Shown one piece after another: positions 50,181 through 61,991 of a DNA stretch of 64,000 nt (the stretch's first letter is position 1; each line of letters opens with the position of its first letter). Both the position numbers and the translations under genes were made by a program. The notes under the pieces are model-generated. The model worked only from the letters and a program-made list of their open reading frames with translations. It was not told where the DNA came from and made no database searches. The stretch comes from Megaleporinus macrocephalus (taxonomy: Eukaryota; Chordata; Actinopteri; Characiformes; Anostomidae), in the NCBI GenBank assembly GCA_021613375.1, contig CM038728.1:35052299-35116298 (forward strand), in the 5' to 3' direction.

Positions 50181-51290
50181 ATTAATACCCTTAATATTGT
50201 TTCACACTCTGAGCTGTTTTAAAATGTAAATTTAATATATTATAAATACACAGTTCACTCACTCGAACATAAACATTAATATGAATATTTTTCATGCAGA
50301 TTTTATGCACTGAAAAAAATTATAATGTGTAAAATCAGAATTTTTCCCAAAGACATTTATAAAAGTGATACTACACGGGAAAGATTTCTGAAGTGAGGGG
50401 TCAAGAGGGGCACCGGTCTATTAGATTGTGCTCTCCAGTTAACCTTCATTACTGCGGCGGCGTTATGATTTCATTTGCAATTCTTTCTTTGAGAAAATGT
50501 CTTGAAAATCAACTCGAGGTCACCACGACTTTCAGTAATCAACACGACGGCTCTCACACACTTATATATTTATATTTCTGATATGGTTCGAGTTTCTGCT
50601 CTCATGTCTTAATCTGGATGGAAAATCACGGTTACCTTCAGGACCATCGTCTTAGACACGGTCGCCGTGACGCCGGAGATCGTCTCGTTTTTGTTGGAAG
50701 TGGTTAATTACAGACGGGACCGTTAGCTTCTGATGAATTGCCCTTTTTTGGGGGGATGTTTTGATTAACGGATGATAAAACTCTCAGGCTCTCGGGCTTC
50801 CTCCGAGCACCTTGGACAGGTAATCATTTCTATTCAGACAGCTCAAGGTAGACCCAGATGGTTGCCAGATGCCCCGTTTTTTTCTGCTTCATCTGGTTGA
50901 AATTGAGAGCATATTTTGGCTCCTTTCTTTAATTTCTCATCTCTGATATCAGCCCTATTGTCTCGTCCCCTGACATGCGGCCAGCTACGAGCCGAGACCT
51001 CCTGAGCTGCTAGTCTTCTTGGCTTCGCTGAACAGACCTCACACTTCCTGAAGATCAGAGGACTTCCTGAAGATCAGAGGACTTCCTGAAGATCAGAGGA
51101 CTCAGTGTAGGTTGTTTGTAAATTAAATCTCTGCTTTGCTGAGTTGTGAACAGCACGTAGTGGGCAAAAAGAGATTTTTCACATAGGGGGCGCTATCACA
51201 CTCTCAGAACATCTATAGTTTGTTGTTTACGGATGCTTAAAAGTAGTCTGAGGAGCTTTTACGAAGTTCCTTCACAGTAACTAGCAGTAA
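50181..51290. other. Ordinary-complexity stretch between 42-bp arrays
   Basis: Mixed sequence without tandem structure except 51043-51101. No gene is recognisable; the longest frame is 62 codons. Confidence 0.5.
51043..51101 (+). repeat. 19-bp tandem, 3 copies
   Basis: ACTTCCTGAAGATCAGAGG repeats at 51043, 51062 and 51081 without mismatch. Confidence 0.95.
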
Positions 51291-52190
51291 AGTGTGGGTG
51301 TTTCTAATAAAGTGGCCAGTTAGTGGAAGTACAATGTGGGTGTTTCTAATAAAGTGGCCAGTTATAGAAAGTAAAGGTGGTTGTTTCTAATAAAGTGTCC
51401 AGTGAGCAAAAATACAAGCAAGGTGTTTCTAATAAAGTGGCCACTGATTTAAAGCACATGGTTGGTGTTTCTAATAAAGTGGCCAGTTAGTGTAAATACA
51501 AGGTTGGGGTTTCAAATAAAATGGCCAGTGAGTGGAAGTACAAGGTACATGTTTCCAATAAAGTGACCAGTTAGTGGAAGTACAAGGTTGGTGTTTCTAA
51601 TAGAATGGCCAATTAGTGTAATTACAGGGTGGGAGTTTTTAATAAATTGACCAATGGGTGAAAGTACAAGTTGGGTGTTTCTAATAAAGTGGCCAGCTAG
51701 TAAAATTACAGTGGCCAGTTAGTGGAAGTACAATGTGGGTGTTTCTGATAAAGTGGCCAATTACTGCAATTACAGTGTGGGTGTTTCTAATAATAAAATG
51801 GCCAGTTGAGGAAAGTACAAGGTGGGTGTTTCCAATAAATTGGCCTATGGGTGAAAGTACAAGTTGGGTGTTTCTAATAAAGTGGCCAGTTAGAAAAATT
51901 ACAATGTGGGTGTTTTAATAAAATGGCCACTTGATGAAAGTACAAGGTGGATGTTTCTAATAAAGTGGCCAGTTAGTGGAATCACAAGGTTAGTGTTTCT
52001 AATAAAGTGGCCAGTTCATGGAGGTACAATGTGGGTGTTTCCAATAAAGTGGCCAGTTCATGGAGGTACAATGTGGGTGTTTCCAATAAAGTGGCCAGTG
52101 AGTGGAAGTACAATGTGGGTGTTTCTAATGAAGTGGCCAGTTAGTGGAAGTACAATGTGGGTGTTTCTAATAAAGTGGCCAGTTAGTGGA
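51291..52190 (+). repeat. 42-bp minisatellite, array 2 (about 21 copies)
   Basis: Same unit and orientation as 49366-50180, more diverged, with several shortened units (for example near 51690-51725). Two adjacent units near 52000-52090 share GTTCATGGAGGTACAATGTG, a local duplication. The array ends in a GA run and a small dispersed hairpin repeat. Confidence 0.95.
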
Positions 52191-53304
52191 GAGAGAGAGA
52201 GAAAAAAAGGACCTTAAACATTGCAGCAGGAGCCAGAACGTACCTGCACCTCCATTTAAGGTGGAACGGAGAATTCCCAAAACCAGCTGCTGAACTTCCA
52301 ACATCTTTAACAGAATCCTGAACAACTTTAACTCTGCAGTCTGTACGTTTCACTCCGGACAGTTTCTCCAACACTCGGACACCATGGAGCAGCTTCAGCT
52401 CAGCGTTCAACACTGAAGAGCCTGAAGAGACGAGCAGCTCCACCTTTATTAGCACCACAACCTCCAACAGTGACTGGAAGTAGCAGCCATGCTGTGTGAG
52501 TGGATCACTGTGTGCTGGTTGAAGCAGATCATCTTCAACTGAAAGTTCCACAGAGACACCTTTAATCTACTTTGTATTTGATGTCCAGATCAAAGAGAGT
52601 AGCTAGTACAGGTAACGTTAGATACTAGCAGCTTCAGGTAACCAGCATACCTAACTTAATAGTATATGGGCGGAGCTTATTTATTTACACGGAGGCTCAT
52701 TTTATTTGTTGCTTCTGTGTAATTTATCACTGCTGTAAACCAGCCAATCGGAGCAGAGCTCATTAATTATTCATGAGCTTAACCAAATATGGAAAACTAG
52801 TGTTTGATTCTAGGAGAAGATTATAGAGAGGATGGAGAAGCACATCTAGGTGACCAGAGAGACTCATATCTTCTATGTAGGACATGATAACAATTTAACT
52901 TCTGAATAAAAGTGTGTGTTTGATCTTTATCTCCAGCGAGACGTCCTTGAAGTCCTTCAGTAGTAACTTTCGGGGACGCCGCTTTGCCGTTCAGAGGTTT
53001 CTGACATGGACGTTAAAGCTGCTCACGTTTTAATCATGCTGTAGGATCAATACGTCCACGTGAAAACTGAGTAAACATGAATTGATTTTTTGTCCCCCCT
53101 CCTCCTCCTTTCAGCAGTGTCCCAGGATGACATGAGAGAGAGATCATCCCCAGACTAGACCAGCCGCTCTCTATTTAATCCAACCTGCCATGAAGCCGTA
53201 GAGTCCTCCAACAGGAAATCATGCATCGCTGATGCATTTCAGAGGCTGCAGTCATTTCTCAGACTCCTGCTTCCTCATGATTTACCCTCTGTTTGTGAGA
53301 TTAC

Positions 53305-53343
<39 letters not shown>

Positions 53344-53904
53344 TCTCTCCTCCTCCCTCTCCCTGTGAATCTCGGCGGAGACAATTAAAGTGTGACAGCC
53401 CTTCATTTAACAAGAACTGTTTTACCTTGTAGGGACGAACACATGGCATTCTAATTATCGGAGAGCGACGCAGGGCCTCCTCGCTGCTTTAGTGCGTCTC
53501 TCCAGCGCGGCCTGACGCGCCTGACAGCCGCCGAACGGCGCACGTGAAATTACGAGGATTAATGCTTCCACCGCTGCACTTCCTCAAATGGGTCTCTGAT
53601 GATGAGAACATCCAACTGGTGGGATCTCCTGATGGGCCCTTGCTGGAGAAACGCAATCCTTTCACTTTCTGGAGCGGTTATGTATCCTCACAGACTCCGG
53701 CGAGCGCTGCCTCTCACGGTGAGCGTCCTTGATTACAATTAGGCGGCAAACAGAACACTCAACGGACAGTTTATCGGAAACCCCGTGCAGAGCCGGCTCC
53801 GTACAACGTTTAGAGACTGTAGCTCGTCTGCTCATCAACAGTGTGACCTCGACTAACCCAGCAACAGTGATCAGTTTCTCATTACAGAGACTCTTAAAGA
53901 CAAC
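52191..53904. other. Non-coding stretch with a hairpin-repeat fragment and (CT)n
   Basis: 52210-52277 shares GCAGCAGGAGCCAGAACGTA and CACCTCCATTTAAGGTGGAA with 63245-63291. 53305-53365 is a CT microsatellite. 53440-53720 is CpG-rich mixed sequence. The 122-codon minus frame at 52183-52551 overlaps the dispersed repeat and has no recognisable domain. No gene is called. Confidence 0.55.
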
Positions 53905-54785
53905 GGTTTCTAATAAAGTGGCCAGTTAGTGGGAGTACAAGGTGGGTGTTTCTAATAAAGTGGCCAGTTAGTGGTAGTACAAGGTAGATGTTTCTAATAA
54001 AGTGGCCCGTGAGTGAAAGTAAAGGTAGGTGTTTCTAATAAAGTGGCCAGTTAGTGAAAGTAAATGTGGGTGTTTCTTATAAAGTGTCCAGTTTGTGGAA
54101 GTACAATGTTGGTGTTTTTAATAATGTGGCCAGTTAGTGAAAGTACAAGGAAGATGTTTCTAATAAAGTGGCCAGTTAGTGGAAGTACAAGGAAGGTGTT
54201 TCTACTAAACTGACTAACAAATGGAAGCATAAAGTGAGTGTGGATGTTTATAATGAATTGGCCAGTTAGTGGATATACAAGGGTGTTTCTAATAAAGTGG
54301 CCAGTTGATATAAACACAATGTCTGTGTTTCCAATAAAGTGGCCGGTTGATATAAATACAAGGTGGGGGTTTCTAATAAAGTGGACAGTTAGTGGAAGTA
54401 CAAGCTGGATGTTTCTAATAAATTGGCCAATTAGGGGAAGTACAAGGCAAATGTTTCTAATAAAGTGGCCAGTGTGACAAAGTGGCAAGTTAATGTAAGT
54501 ACAAGGTGGGTGTTTCTAATAAAGTGGCCAGTTAGTAGAAGTACAAGGTGGCTGTTTCTAATAAAATGGCCAGTGAGTGGATATACAAGGGTGTTTCTAA
54601 TAAAGTGGCCAGTTGATATAAACACAATGTATGTGTTACCGATAAAGTTGCCAGCTGATAAAAATACAAGGTATGTGTTTCCAATAAAGTGACCAGTTGA
54701 TATAAATACAAGGTATTTGTTTCCAATAAAGTGACCAGTTGGTAAAAACACAAGGTTGGTGTTTCCAGTAAAGTGGCCAGTGAGT
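53905..54785 (+). repeat. 42-bp minisatellite, array 3 (about 21 copies)
   Basis: Same unit and orientation as arrays 1 and 2. The right half contains a distinct subtype with CCAGTTGATATAAA(C/T)ACAA. A group of units from about 54255 to 54350 resembles 54565 to 54650 (a unit with GGATATACAAGGGTG followed by the GATATAAACACAATGT subtype), so several units were duplicated together at about 310 bp spacing. Confidence 0.95.
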
Positions 54786-55458
54786 CTATGTTACAGCGTG
54801 TACAGTGTATAGAGATGTTTGTTGCCTAAATTCACTGATGCTGATTACACAAATTACATCAAAGGATGTTTGGACAGTGATTAATGTTTAGAGTTGTGCT
54901 GGTTGGATTTAGCGTTCATGGTATTAGACTGGGCTTTAGGATTAGACTTGTGTTTATGTCTGAGTCTGCTGAGGTCTGAGATATCTGATATGACGATGGT
55001 CTTTGCTGTCGACTGGTGTTTGAAATGGCTTCTTATCTCTATGAATGATAAGCACTATTTTAGAGTCATTTACTGCAGAAATGGCTCGGGGAGACTCAGA
55101 GTGACCACTTGTTGGACTTCAGAAGCTGGCCTTGAGCAAATCCACTGGACTAAGAGATAAAACATGGAGATGATTATTGGGTGAGCTCCTAGGGAGAGGC
55201 TGCAGTTAATGAAGTAGAAAGCGTAAAAGCCTGAGAGAAGAAAAAGAAGATGTAGAAAATGGGAAAAAGTGGTTACGTTCAGTGACAGATTCAGAGCAGA
55301 TATACGACTGGACACGCTTGACCATGTGTGAGAATAACTGAAATTATTCACGTTAGTTACCACTACGGGATTTTTACTGGGAGCAAAATTGATGGATTTG
55401 ATTCATTAATGCTTCTATCATTTACACCACACAGCAAAAAACATCCACACAGTTTTAA
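54786..55458. other. Non-coding stretch
   Basis: Mixed sequence, no tandem structure. Frames of 88 and 97 codons on opposite strands overlap at 55070-55160 with no recognisable homology. Confidence 0.4.
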
Positions 55459-56010
55459 AGCTATACATTTAACCTAATGAGAAACTGTAACTCAGTTTAT
55501 ATACAATACCTACATTTAGAGTTATACATTCAACCTAATGAGAAACTGTAACTCAGTTTATATACAATACCTACATTTAGAGTTATACATTCAATCTAAC
55601 GAGAAACTGCAACTCAGTTCATATGCAATATCTACATTTAGAGGTATATATTCAACCTAATGAGAAACTGTAACTCAGTTTATATACAATACCTACATTT
55701 AGAGTTATACATTCAACCTACAGAACCTACATTTAGAGTTATACATTCAACCTAATGAGAAACTGTAACTCAGTTTATGTACAATACCTACATTTAGAGT
55801 TATACATTCAACCTAATGAGAAACTGTAACTCAGTTTATATACAATACCTACATTTAGAGTTATACATTCAACCTAATGAGAAACTGTAACTCAGTTTAT
55901 ATACAATACCTACATTTAGAGTTATACATTCAACCTAATGAGAAACTGTAACTCAGTTTATATACAATACCTACATTTAGAGTTATACATTCAAGAGTTA
56001 TACATAGAGT
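55459..56010 (+). repeat. 61-bp tandem repeat, about 9 copies
   Basis: The unit contains GTTATACATTCAACCTAATG, AGAAACTGTAACTCAG and TATACAATACCTACATTTAG. One unit (about 55700-55735) is internally deleted to roughly half length. The third unit is most diverged (GCAACTCAGTTCATATGC). Confidence 0.95.
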
Positions 56011-57179
56011 TTATATCTGATTTGCAGAAAACCTCTTTAATGCTTAATTTACGTATTATATTATTAATTATACTTATTCTACATTTCTTAACTCACAAAT
56101 ACTCTGCTTCTGTTTATTATGGTAGTATTAATTGGTAGCTAATAATTGTTAATTAATTGTTAAAAAGCTGACCAGCCAGCAGATTCTCCAACAAGTCCAA
56201 GAAATAATCAGATTTGGGCTTCAACACTAAAGAATTCTCATTAATACGCCTCATATTCAGTCTACACAAAACCGACCTGCTTACCACCGAGAAGCAGAAC
56301 AGCCTCTGTTTGGAAAGATCACAGCCTCATTTGCAAGCTGGAGGATATTAGGCTGCAGATTATTCTTCATTACTGTGCAGCCGAATTAATGCTCTTGTGT
56401 TTTCTTTCTCTTTTAAAAGACGAGAACCTTTTTTTAAACAATTAGACGCGTATCTAACGCTGCACGGTCGCGTCTAATCCAACACCCTGCCCTAATTTGC
56501 TCCTTGTGTTTCAGGCAAATGTGGAAAGGATGATGTTTTCCCCTCGTTTAAGACTTCTGCTCTCTTCACGCCGCAGCCTGCGACGCCACCAGGACGCTGT
56601 TGATTCAGAGCTGCTGCAGAAACTCGTTATCTTATTTATCTGTGTTTCAAATGACAGTGTTTGGAGTCTCGGTAAGCAATTTACTGCTCAAAGAGTCCTG
56701 TTTCCTTAAGGGCAGACAATAATGTGTCGTTATGTCGGTCCCTTAAGTGCCACCGGTGGCTGCTATTCCACTTCTGAGTAGCGGCAGACCTGACAAGACG
56801 CAGAGCAAGAATAATAGACTGAATCGAGCAAATGGAAAAGCAGAAAAGTGTTTATCAGACGCCTGTTTCATCTCATGTAGATCAGGATTTGAACGGAGAG
56901 GGGAGGAGATTTTGATGCCGTTCACTGATATCATAACTCTCTGGTGTGCCGCTGCGAGCCACTTTGTTTAGGGTTTTGTTTATCAGTTTGTTTGTCCTCC
57001 ACATTAGTCCCCGCCCATTCATCCCATCACCTTTATTTCAGTATAATCACCAGATCTGGCTTTACCTTCACAATCAAGACCACTAAACTTCCTCCAGCAG
57101 TCCTTATCAATAAACTGAGCAGTGGAGGAGACACTGAATGGACACATGAAGTGGTGAATTAATGGATCAAATGGGTTGA
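56011..57179. other. Ordinary-complexity stretch with a possible exon-like segment
   Basis: Mixed sequence. 56515-56671 is bounded by a pyrimidine-rich acceptor-like CCTTGTGTTTCAG and a donor-like GTAAGC, and is open in one frame. The predicted peptide matches nothing I know, so I do not call a gene. 56743-56971 carries overlapping frames on both strands without homology. Confidence 0.45.
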
Positions 57180-58982
57180 TAAATTATCTAATCTAACTTA
57201 TAAGTGAATAAATAGATGGATAAATAGACAGATGAGTAAATAAATAAAAAGATGTATGTATTGATGGGTGAATATGACTGGACAAAAAGATGAAAGCATA
57301 GATTACGAATGAGTGAATGAGTGAATTAAAGAATAATTGAACTAATTCATTAATTAACCAGTAAATGTATGGAGTGAAAGTGAAACGATGGAAAGATTGG
57401 TGAAAGAATGTATGAATAAACAGATGGATGTACAAATAAATGGTTGGACACAAGAATTAATCAATAAATAAACCAGTGAAATGTATAGATAGGGATGGAT
57501 GGGTGAATGATAAATGAATGAATGAATGAATGAATGAATGAATGAATGAATTAATTAATTAATTAATGAACAGATAGTTATATGAATGGCAAGGATGAAC
57601 AAATAAATAAATGAAGCAGTAAATGTATGGTTTGAAAGTGAGATGATGGGAAGATGAGTGTATGAATAAACAAATAAATGAACCAGTGAATGTATAGATG
57701 GGGATGGATGGATGATAAATCAATGAAGGGTTGAAAAAATGTATAGATGGAAGAATGAATTTATGAATAAATTAATATATGGGTGAATAGATGTAAAAAT
57801 TGATAACAAAATTATCCAGTGAATGTATAGAGGGGGTTGGATGGATGGATGATAAATCAATGAAGGGTTTAAAAAATTGATAGATAAAAGATAAATGGAT
57901 AAATTAATATATGGGTGAATAGATGGAAAGATTGGTGAATAAATGTAAGACTGAGCAGTAGAATATATGAATGGATGAATGAATAAATAAATAAGTGAAC
58001 CAGTGAATGTATAGCTGGGGATGGATGGATGATGAACCAATGAAGGGTTGAAAGAATGGATAAATAAAAGAATGAATATGAATTAATTAATGTGTGGGTA
58101 CATAGGTGGAAGGGTGAATGAATGGATGAACAGATGATTATATTAATGCTATGAATGAATTAATTAATAGATTAACCTGTGAATGTATGAATGCATAAAT
58201 AAATGAGTGGTTGAAAGAATGGATGCATGGAAGGATGAATGTGTATGAATAAATGTATCGAAATATGGATGAATGAAAGTAAAGATGAATGAGCCAGTGA
58301 GTGTATGTATGGACGGATGATGATAAATAGATGAGTGGGTGAAAGGATGGCTGTAAGGAAAGAGGAATATACATGTATGGACGAAAAGATGTTAGGATGG
58401 ATAAATGAATGGATGAATGAACAGGAATAATAAATATAGAATATAAAATAGATTAATTAATTAATTTATGAATGTGTGAATGGATCAGGGAATAGATGAA
58501 GAGTTGAAAGAACGGATAGATGGAAGAATGAATATGGTTGAATAAATGTGTGGATGAATAGATGGAAAGTTGGATGGATGAACAAACAAAAGAGTGATCA
58601 AGTATTTAGTTCATATACTGCTAAACTCATGAATGGATGAATAGATGAGCAATAGGTAAATTATTGGAATGATAACAGGATAAATGGATGAATATATGCA
58701 TGGATGAACAAATAGAAGGATGTATAAATTAATGTATGCTTAGATGGATAAAAAATAGATGGATGGATGAACAGATAAATGAATTCATTCATGAATGTGT
58801 GAATGGATCAGTGAATAGATACATAATTGAATGTATGTATGGGTGAATAGTTGGAAGGTTGGATGGGAGAACAAATAAAACAATGAGTTGCCTGTTGTAA
58901 AGATGAATAGATGGAAGAATGAAGGAATGAAGGGCGGTATGAATGAATGAATGAATGAACTAATGAATGAATGAATGAATTC
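57180..58982. repeat. Degenerate (TGAA/TGGA/TAAA)n tract, 1.8 kb
   Basis: Imperfect ATGAATGAATGGATGAATAA-type sequence with a clean (ATGA)n run near 57515-57548. A longer-range repeat is overlaid: GTGAATGTATAG followed by GGATGGATGGATGATAAATC-like sequence and GAAGGGTT occurs near 57688, 57832 and 58004. Open frames rich in Ile, His, Ser and Tyr on the minus strand are repeat by-products. Confidence 0.9.
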
Positions 58983-59644
58983 TTGCCTATTTTCCTCCAT
59001 TGTGCTGCAGTTTCTGCTTTCTCTTGGATTCGCTCCGTTCCTCCGTGAGCACAATGCAGGAATAAGTCAGATGATCCCGAATCCAATGGCCTTCATCCAT
59101 CCTCTCCACTGTGCCCAAGGTTATCTCCTCCATCTATTCTTATCATCTGCTTGTCAATTGATCTATTACCCCTGCACCCCATCCACTTAAAGCAGCGTGA
59201 TTAATTATTGTCACCTGCAGCGCGGAGAGAAAGAGAAAGCGGAGAAAATGGGAGAGAAAATCTTATTGCCCACCTTTTCTTCTGTCTTTTGTCTACAGGA
59301 CTTTGGATTCATTTGCATTCTTCTGAAGTCAATGACATATTGATGAGTTTAGGTGAATTCGAGCACTGCTCCTCGGGCGCGGAGCCTTCGTCCAGCACTT
59401 CAGTTTGATTAATATGTTGGTAACCGGCGAACAACACATTAAAAATCCATTTCAGATCATTTGAGCTGTTTGAATAATGTTGATTTATTTCTTGAATCGT
59501 TTGAAATGGCGGTGAGGCCACTTTCTGGAGCTGCTTGGATGAGATTCCGCATTTGTAGCACTTTTAGACACGACAGAGACGCAACAAGTTTCCTTACTGA
59601 GCAACAATATGCAACCAATTCCAAAAAAATGGGAATTCAAGCAT
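58983..59644. other. Ordinary-complexity non-coding stretch
   Basis: Mixed-composition sequence without repeats. Short frames (at most 79 codons) overlap on both strands. No gene is recognisable; conservation is untested. Confidence 0.45.
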
Positions 59645-59740
59645 ATACAGTGGCAAGAAAAAGTATAAGAACTCTGGTTTTCTGCAAGAATTTGTCATAA
59701 AATGTGATCTGATCTACATCTAAGTCCTAAATGTACACTG
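59645..59740 (+). mobile_element. Terminal fragment of a DNA transposon
   Basis: TACAGTGGCAAGAAAAAGTA followed by GGTTTTCTGCA and TTTGTCATAAAATGTGATCT resembles the end of a fish DNA transposon I recall (CAGTGGCAAGAAAAAGTATG type). No coding part or opposite end is seen nearby. Confidence 0.65.
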
Positions 59741-59795
59741 TAATGAATTGTGGCTCAGAAGAGTCATTCTGGTGATCCCAAAAAGTCCAAACATA

Positions 59796-60271
59796 GTCCC
59801 AGTAATAATAATAATATTTATTTATAGAGTATTTTTCATACCAGTGGCAGCTCAAAGTGCTCTACAGACACTTTTCATCAGTAATAACTTAAAACATGAG
59901 TCCTAATTAGACAAAGTCAAAGTATAAAAAGTATTAAAATGTTAAAGTTTTAATGAAGCGCTGAGTTAAACAGAGACGTTTAATTAAAACTGACTCTGAG
60001 ATCTAATAGAAACTGAACTGAGCTTCACAGTTTAGAAGCAGAAGAGCGAAAAGAGGTTCTCCAGGTTCTCTGTATGTTACTGAAGGTGTTTGTACAGAAG
60101 GTCTGTAATCTACAGATCTAAGATCTGCAGCTGGAAAAAGTCTGTTCTAAAAGATACAGGTAGTCAGTGCAGCTCTTTTAAAACAGGACTGATCTGAGAT
60201 CTGTTTAGATCCCAGCTGCTGCGTACTGGACCAGCTGGACTGTTTTCTTAGGATCACCAGTAAGAGACCAG
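59796..60271 (+). repeat. Dispersed fish-type repeat (TTTATTTATAGAG family)
   Basis: AATAATAATAATATTTATTT leads into TATAGAGTATTTTTCATACC and GGCAGCTCAAAGTGCTCTAC, a start shared with 3400-3480. The body continues with GTCAGTGCAGCTCTTTTAAA, ACAGGACTGATCTGAGATCT and CCCAGCTGCTGCGTACTGGA, words I recall from an abundant teleost interspersed repeat. Its right end grades into a 22-bp tandem. Confidence 0.7.
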
Positions 60272-60394
60272 TACAGCGATCAACTCTGACCATTACAGTG
60301 ATCAACTCTGACCATTACAGTGATCAACTCTGACCATTACAGTGATCAACTCTGACCATTACAGTGATCAACTCTGACCATTACAGCGATCAAC
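60272..60394 (+). repeat. 22-bp tandem, about 5.6 copies
   Basis: ACAGTGATCAACTCTGACCA plus TT repeats with only ACAGCG in the first and last copies. It lies at the right edge of the dispersed repeat. Confidence 0.95.
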
Positions 60395-61019
60395 ACAATA
60401 TTATGTTGTATTAAAATACTATATCGCTACAATATTATATCAGCTTCTTCACATCTGAGGAAGACATGAACGCCCTCACCTTCCCAGTTTGCTCTCATTG
60501 TGTATAGTGGGAGATCAAGCTAGTGGGTTGAACTGGCCAGTTTGGATAATTTTGGATAATTGTGCTTGGATAATGTTCCTGAGGGTGAAGAATTGAACCC
60601 TTTCGTTTCCCACCAAAACTTAGCAATGCTTGCAGAGTTGAACTCTTAATTGCCAAGCTTTTAGCCTGCAGTGGCACACCTGAAAAAAAAGGGGGCGCTG
60701 TTAACACAAACTCTACACTAGTGTCATGAACTGGCTCTCATTTGAGAATTTCTTACTGAAACATCAGAATAACGGAGTCTGGAACAGAGGAGCTGGGTTT
60801 GGGGCAGATACATAATAATACATAATTATGATGCATGAAGCTGCCCCAGCTCTGGAGTCAAAGTTCACGGTCACTAGGCATGATGGTGCAAGAGGTATGA
60901 GGTATCGAGCAATGTGGACGGTTCGCATTAAGTATGAGCCAGGCTTAAGTATGAGCCAGCCTTTAGGAGGCCCTAGTCTTTCTTTCTTAGTATATTATCC
61001 ACATTTTTAAAATAACAGT
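60395..61019. other. Non-coding stretch
   Basis: Mixed sequence. TAAGTATGAGCCAG(C/G)CTT is tandemly duplicated near 60930-60963. No gene is seen. Confidence 0.45.
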
Positions 61020-61480
61020 GAAAACATGTTACACACTTCGTCAAGTCACATTATTATGACCACCAGCTAAAATCCAGAGTGACTGCCATGCGCAGCTAGA
61101 CACAGACTTGGAGACTCAATAAGGTCCTGATAGGTGGTCATGGGTATCTGAAGTCATGCTGAGGGAGCTGCTGGAGGGAGCATTAGGGAGGATCCATAGA
61201 GCCAACACCACCATCCAGGTGGTCCCACAGATGCTTATCCAGGGTCCAGGGTAGTACTTGGAAGTCTTGCTCAGCTCTTCCAACCAGTGTGGGACATTAC
61301 TAGTCGTGTGACGTGTCGCATCATCTTGCTGGAAGATCCCATCCACCCCAGAGAAGACCATCAGCATGTATGGTGTACGTGATCTGCAAGGATGGATTCA
61401 GACCCAAATCAGTTGAGAGTGTCTTCCACGTAGATGAGTGGGTCCAGAGAAGCACATATTACTTCACACTGACAGCAAAA
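61020..61480 (-). pseudogene. Tc1/mariner-like transposase remnant (family 4)
   Basis: On the minus strand the frame at 61116-61367 reads GIFQQDDATRHTTSNV near its start (about 61330-61290), like the second catalytic Asp block (Q-Q-D-N-A-x-x-H) of Tc1/mariner transposases, followed by WLEE, as in relatives. The expected proline-rich SPDLNPIE block is unreadable in this frame. The plus strand has ACATTATTATGACCACC at 61048-61064, a phrase I recall from an abundant teleost repeat. The rest of the gene is missing or unrecognisable, so family placement is less certain than for the other three remnants. Confidence 0.55.
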
Positions 61481-61991
61481 TAGGCTAAATTATATTTAAA
61501 ATAAAATAAATTCTTAAAAAACATATTCAATCAGGAGGCTCACAAACACCTGGTGGAGATTTTGATGATGTCTTTGTTTTCTTGGGTTGACTGATGAGTG
61601 TTTTCACCCTGTAGAAACTTGATTGGCTGATGTTTGATTGTTTGATTGATGTAAATCTTTTTGAATCACTTATTAGAGCGAAAAACGAACGAAATCAAAA
61701 CTGAATTATCGTTGTTGTTCTGTTAGGAGCATGTTTTGTTCTGCCTGGAACCATAAAGACACTGGTTTGCCATCATTTTTAACTGGACTATGATTTAAAT
61801 CCTAATATATATGTATGAATGTATAGACGTATCTTCTTCCCATATGTACAAACCTGAGTACATAATATGAATAATACATAAGCAATGCATATTCATGTGT
61901 ACATACAGAAAAAAACCCTCTCAGCTGCCAGAGTTGCAACACTCGCAAACCATGATATACTGTTTAATGAACATCTCTGTTTAAATATAAA
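61481..61991. other. AT-rich non-coding stretch
   Basis: Mixed to AT-rich sequence without recognisable features, leading to the terminus of the palindromic element. Confidence 0.4.
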
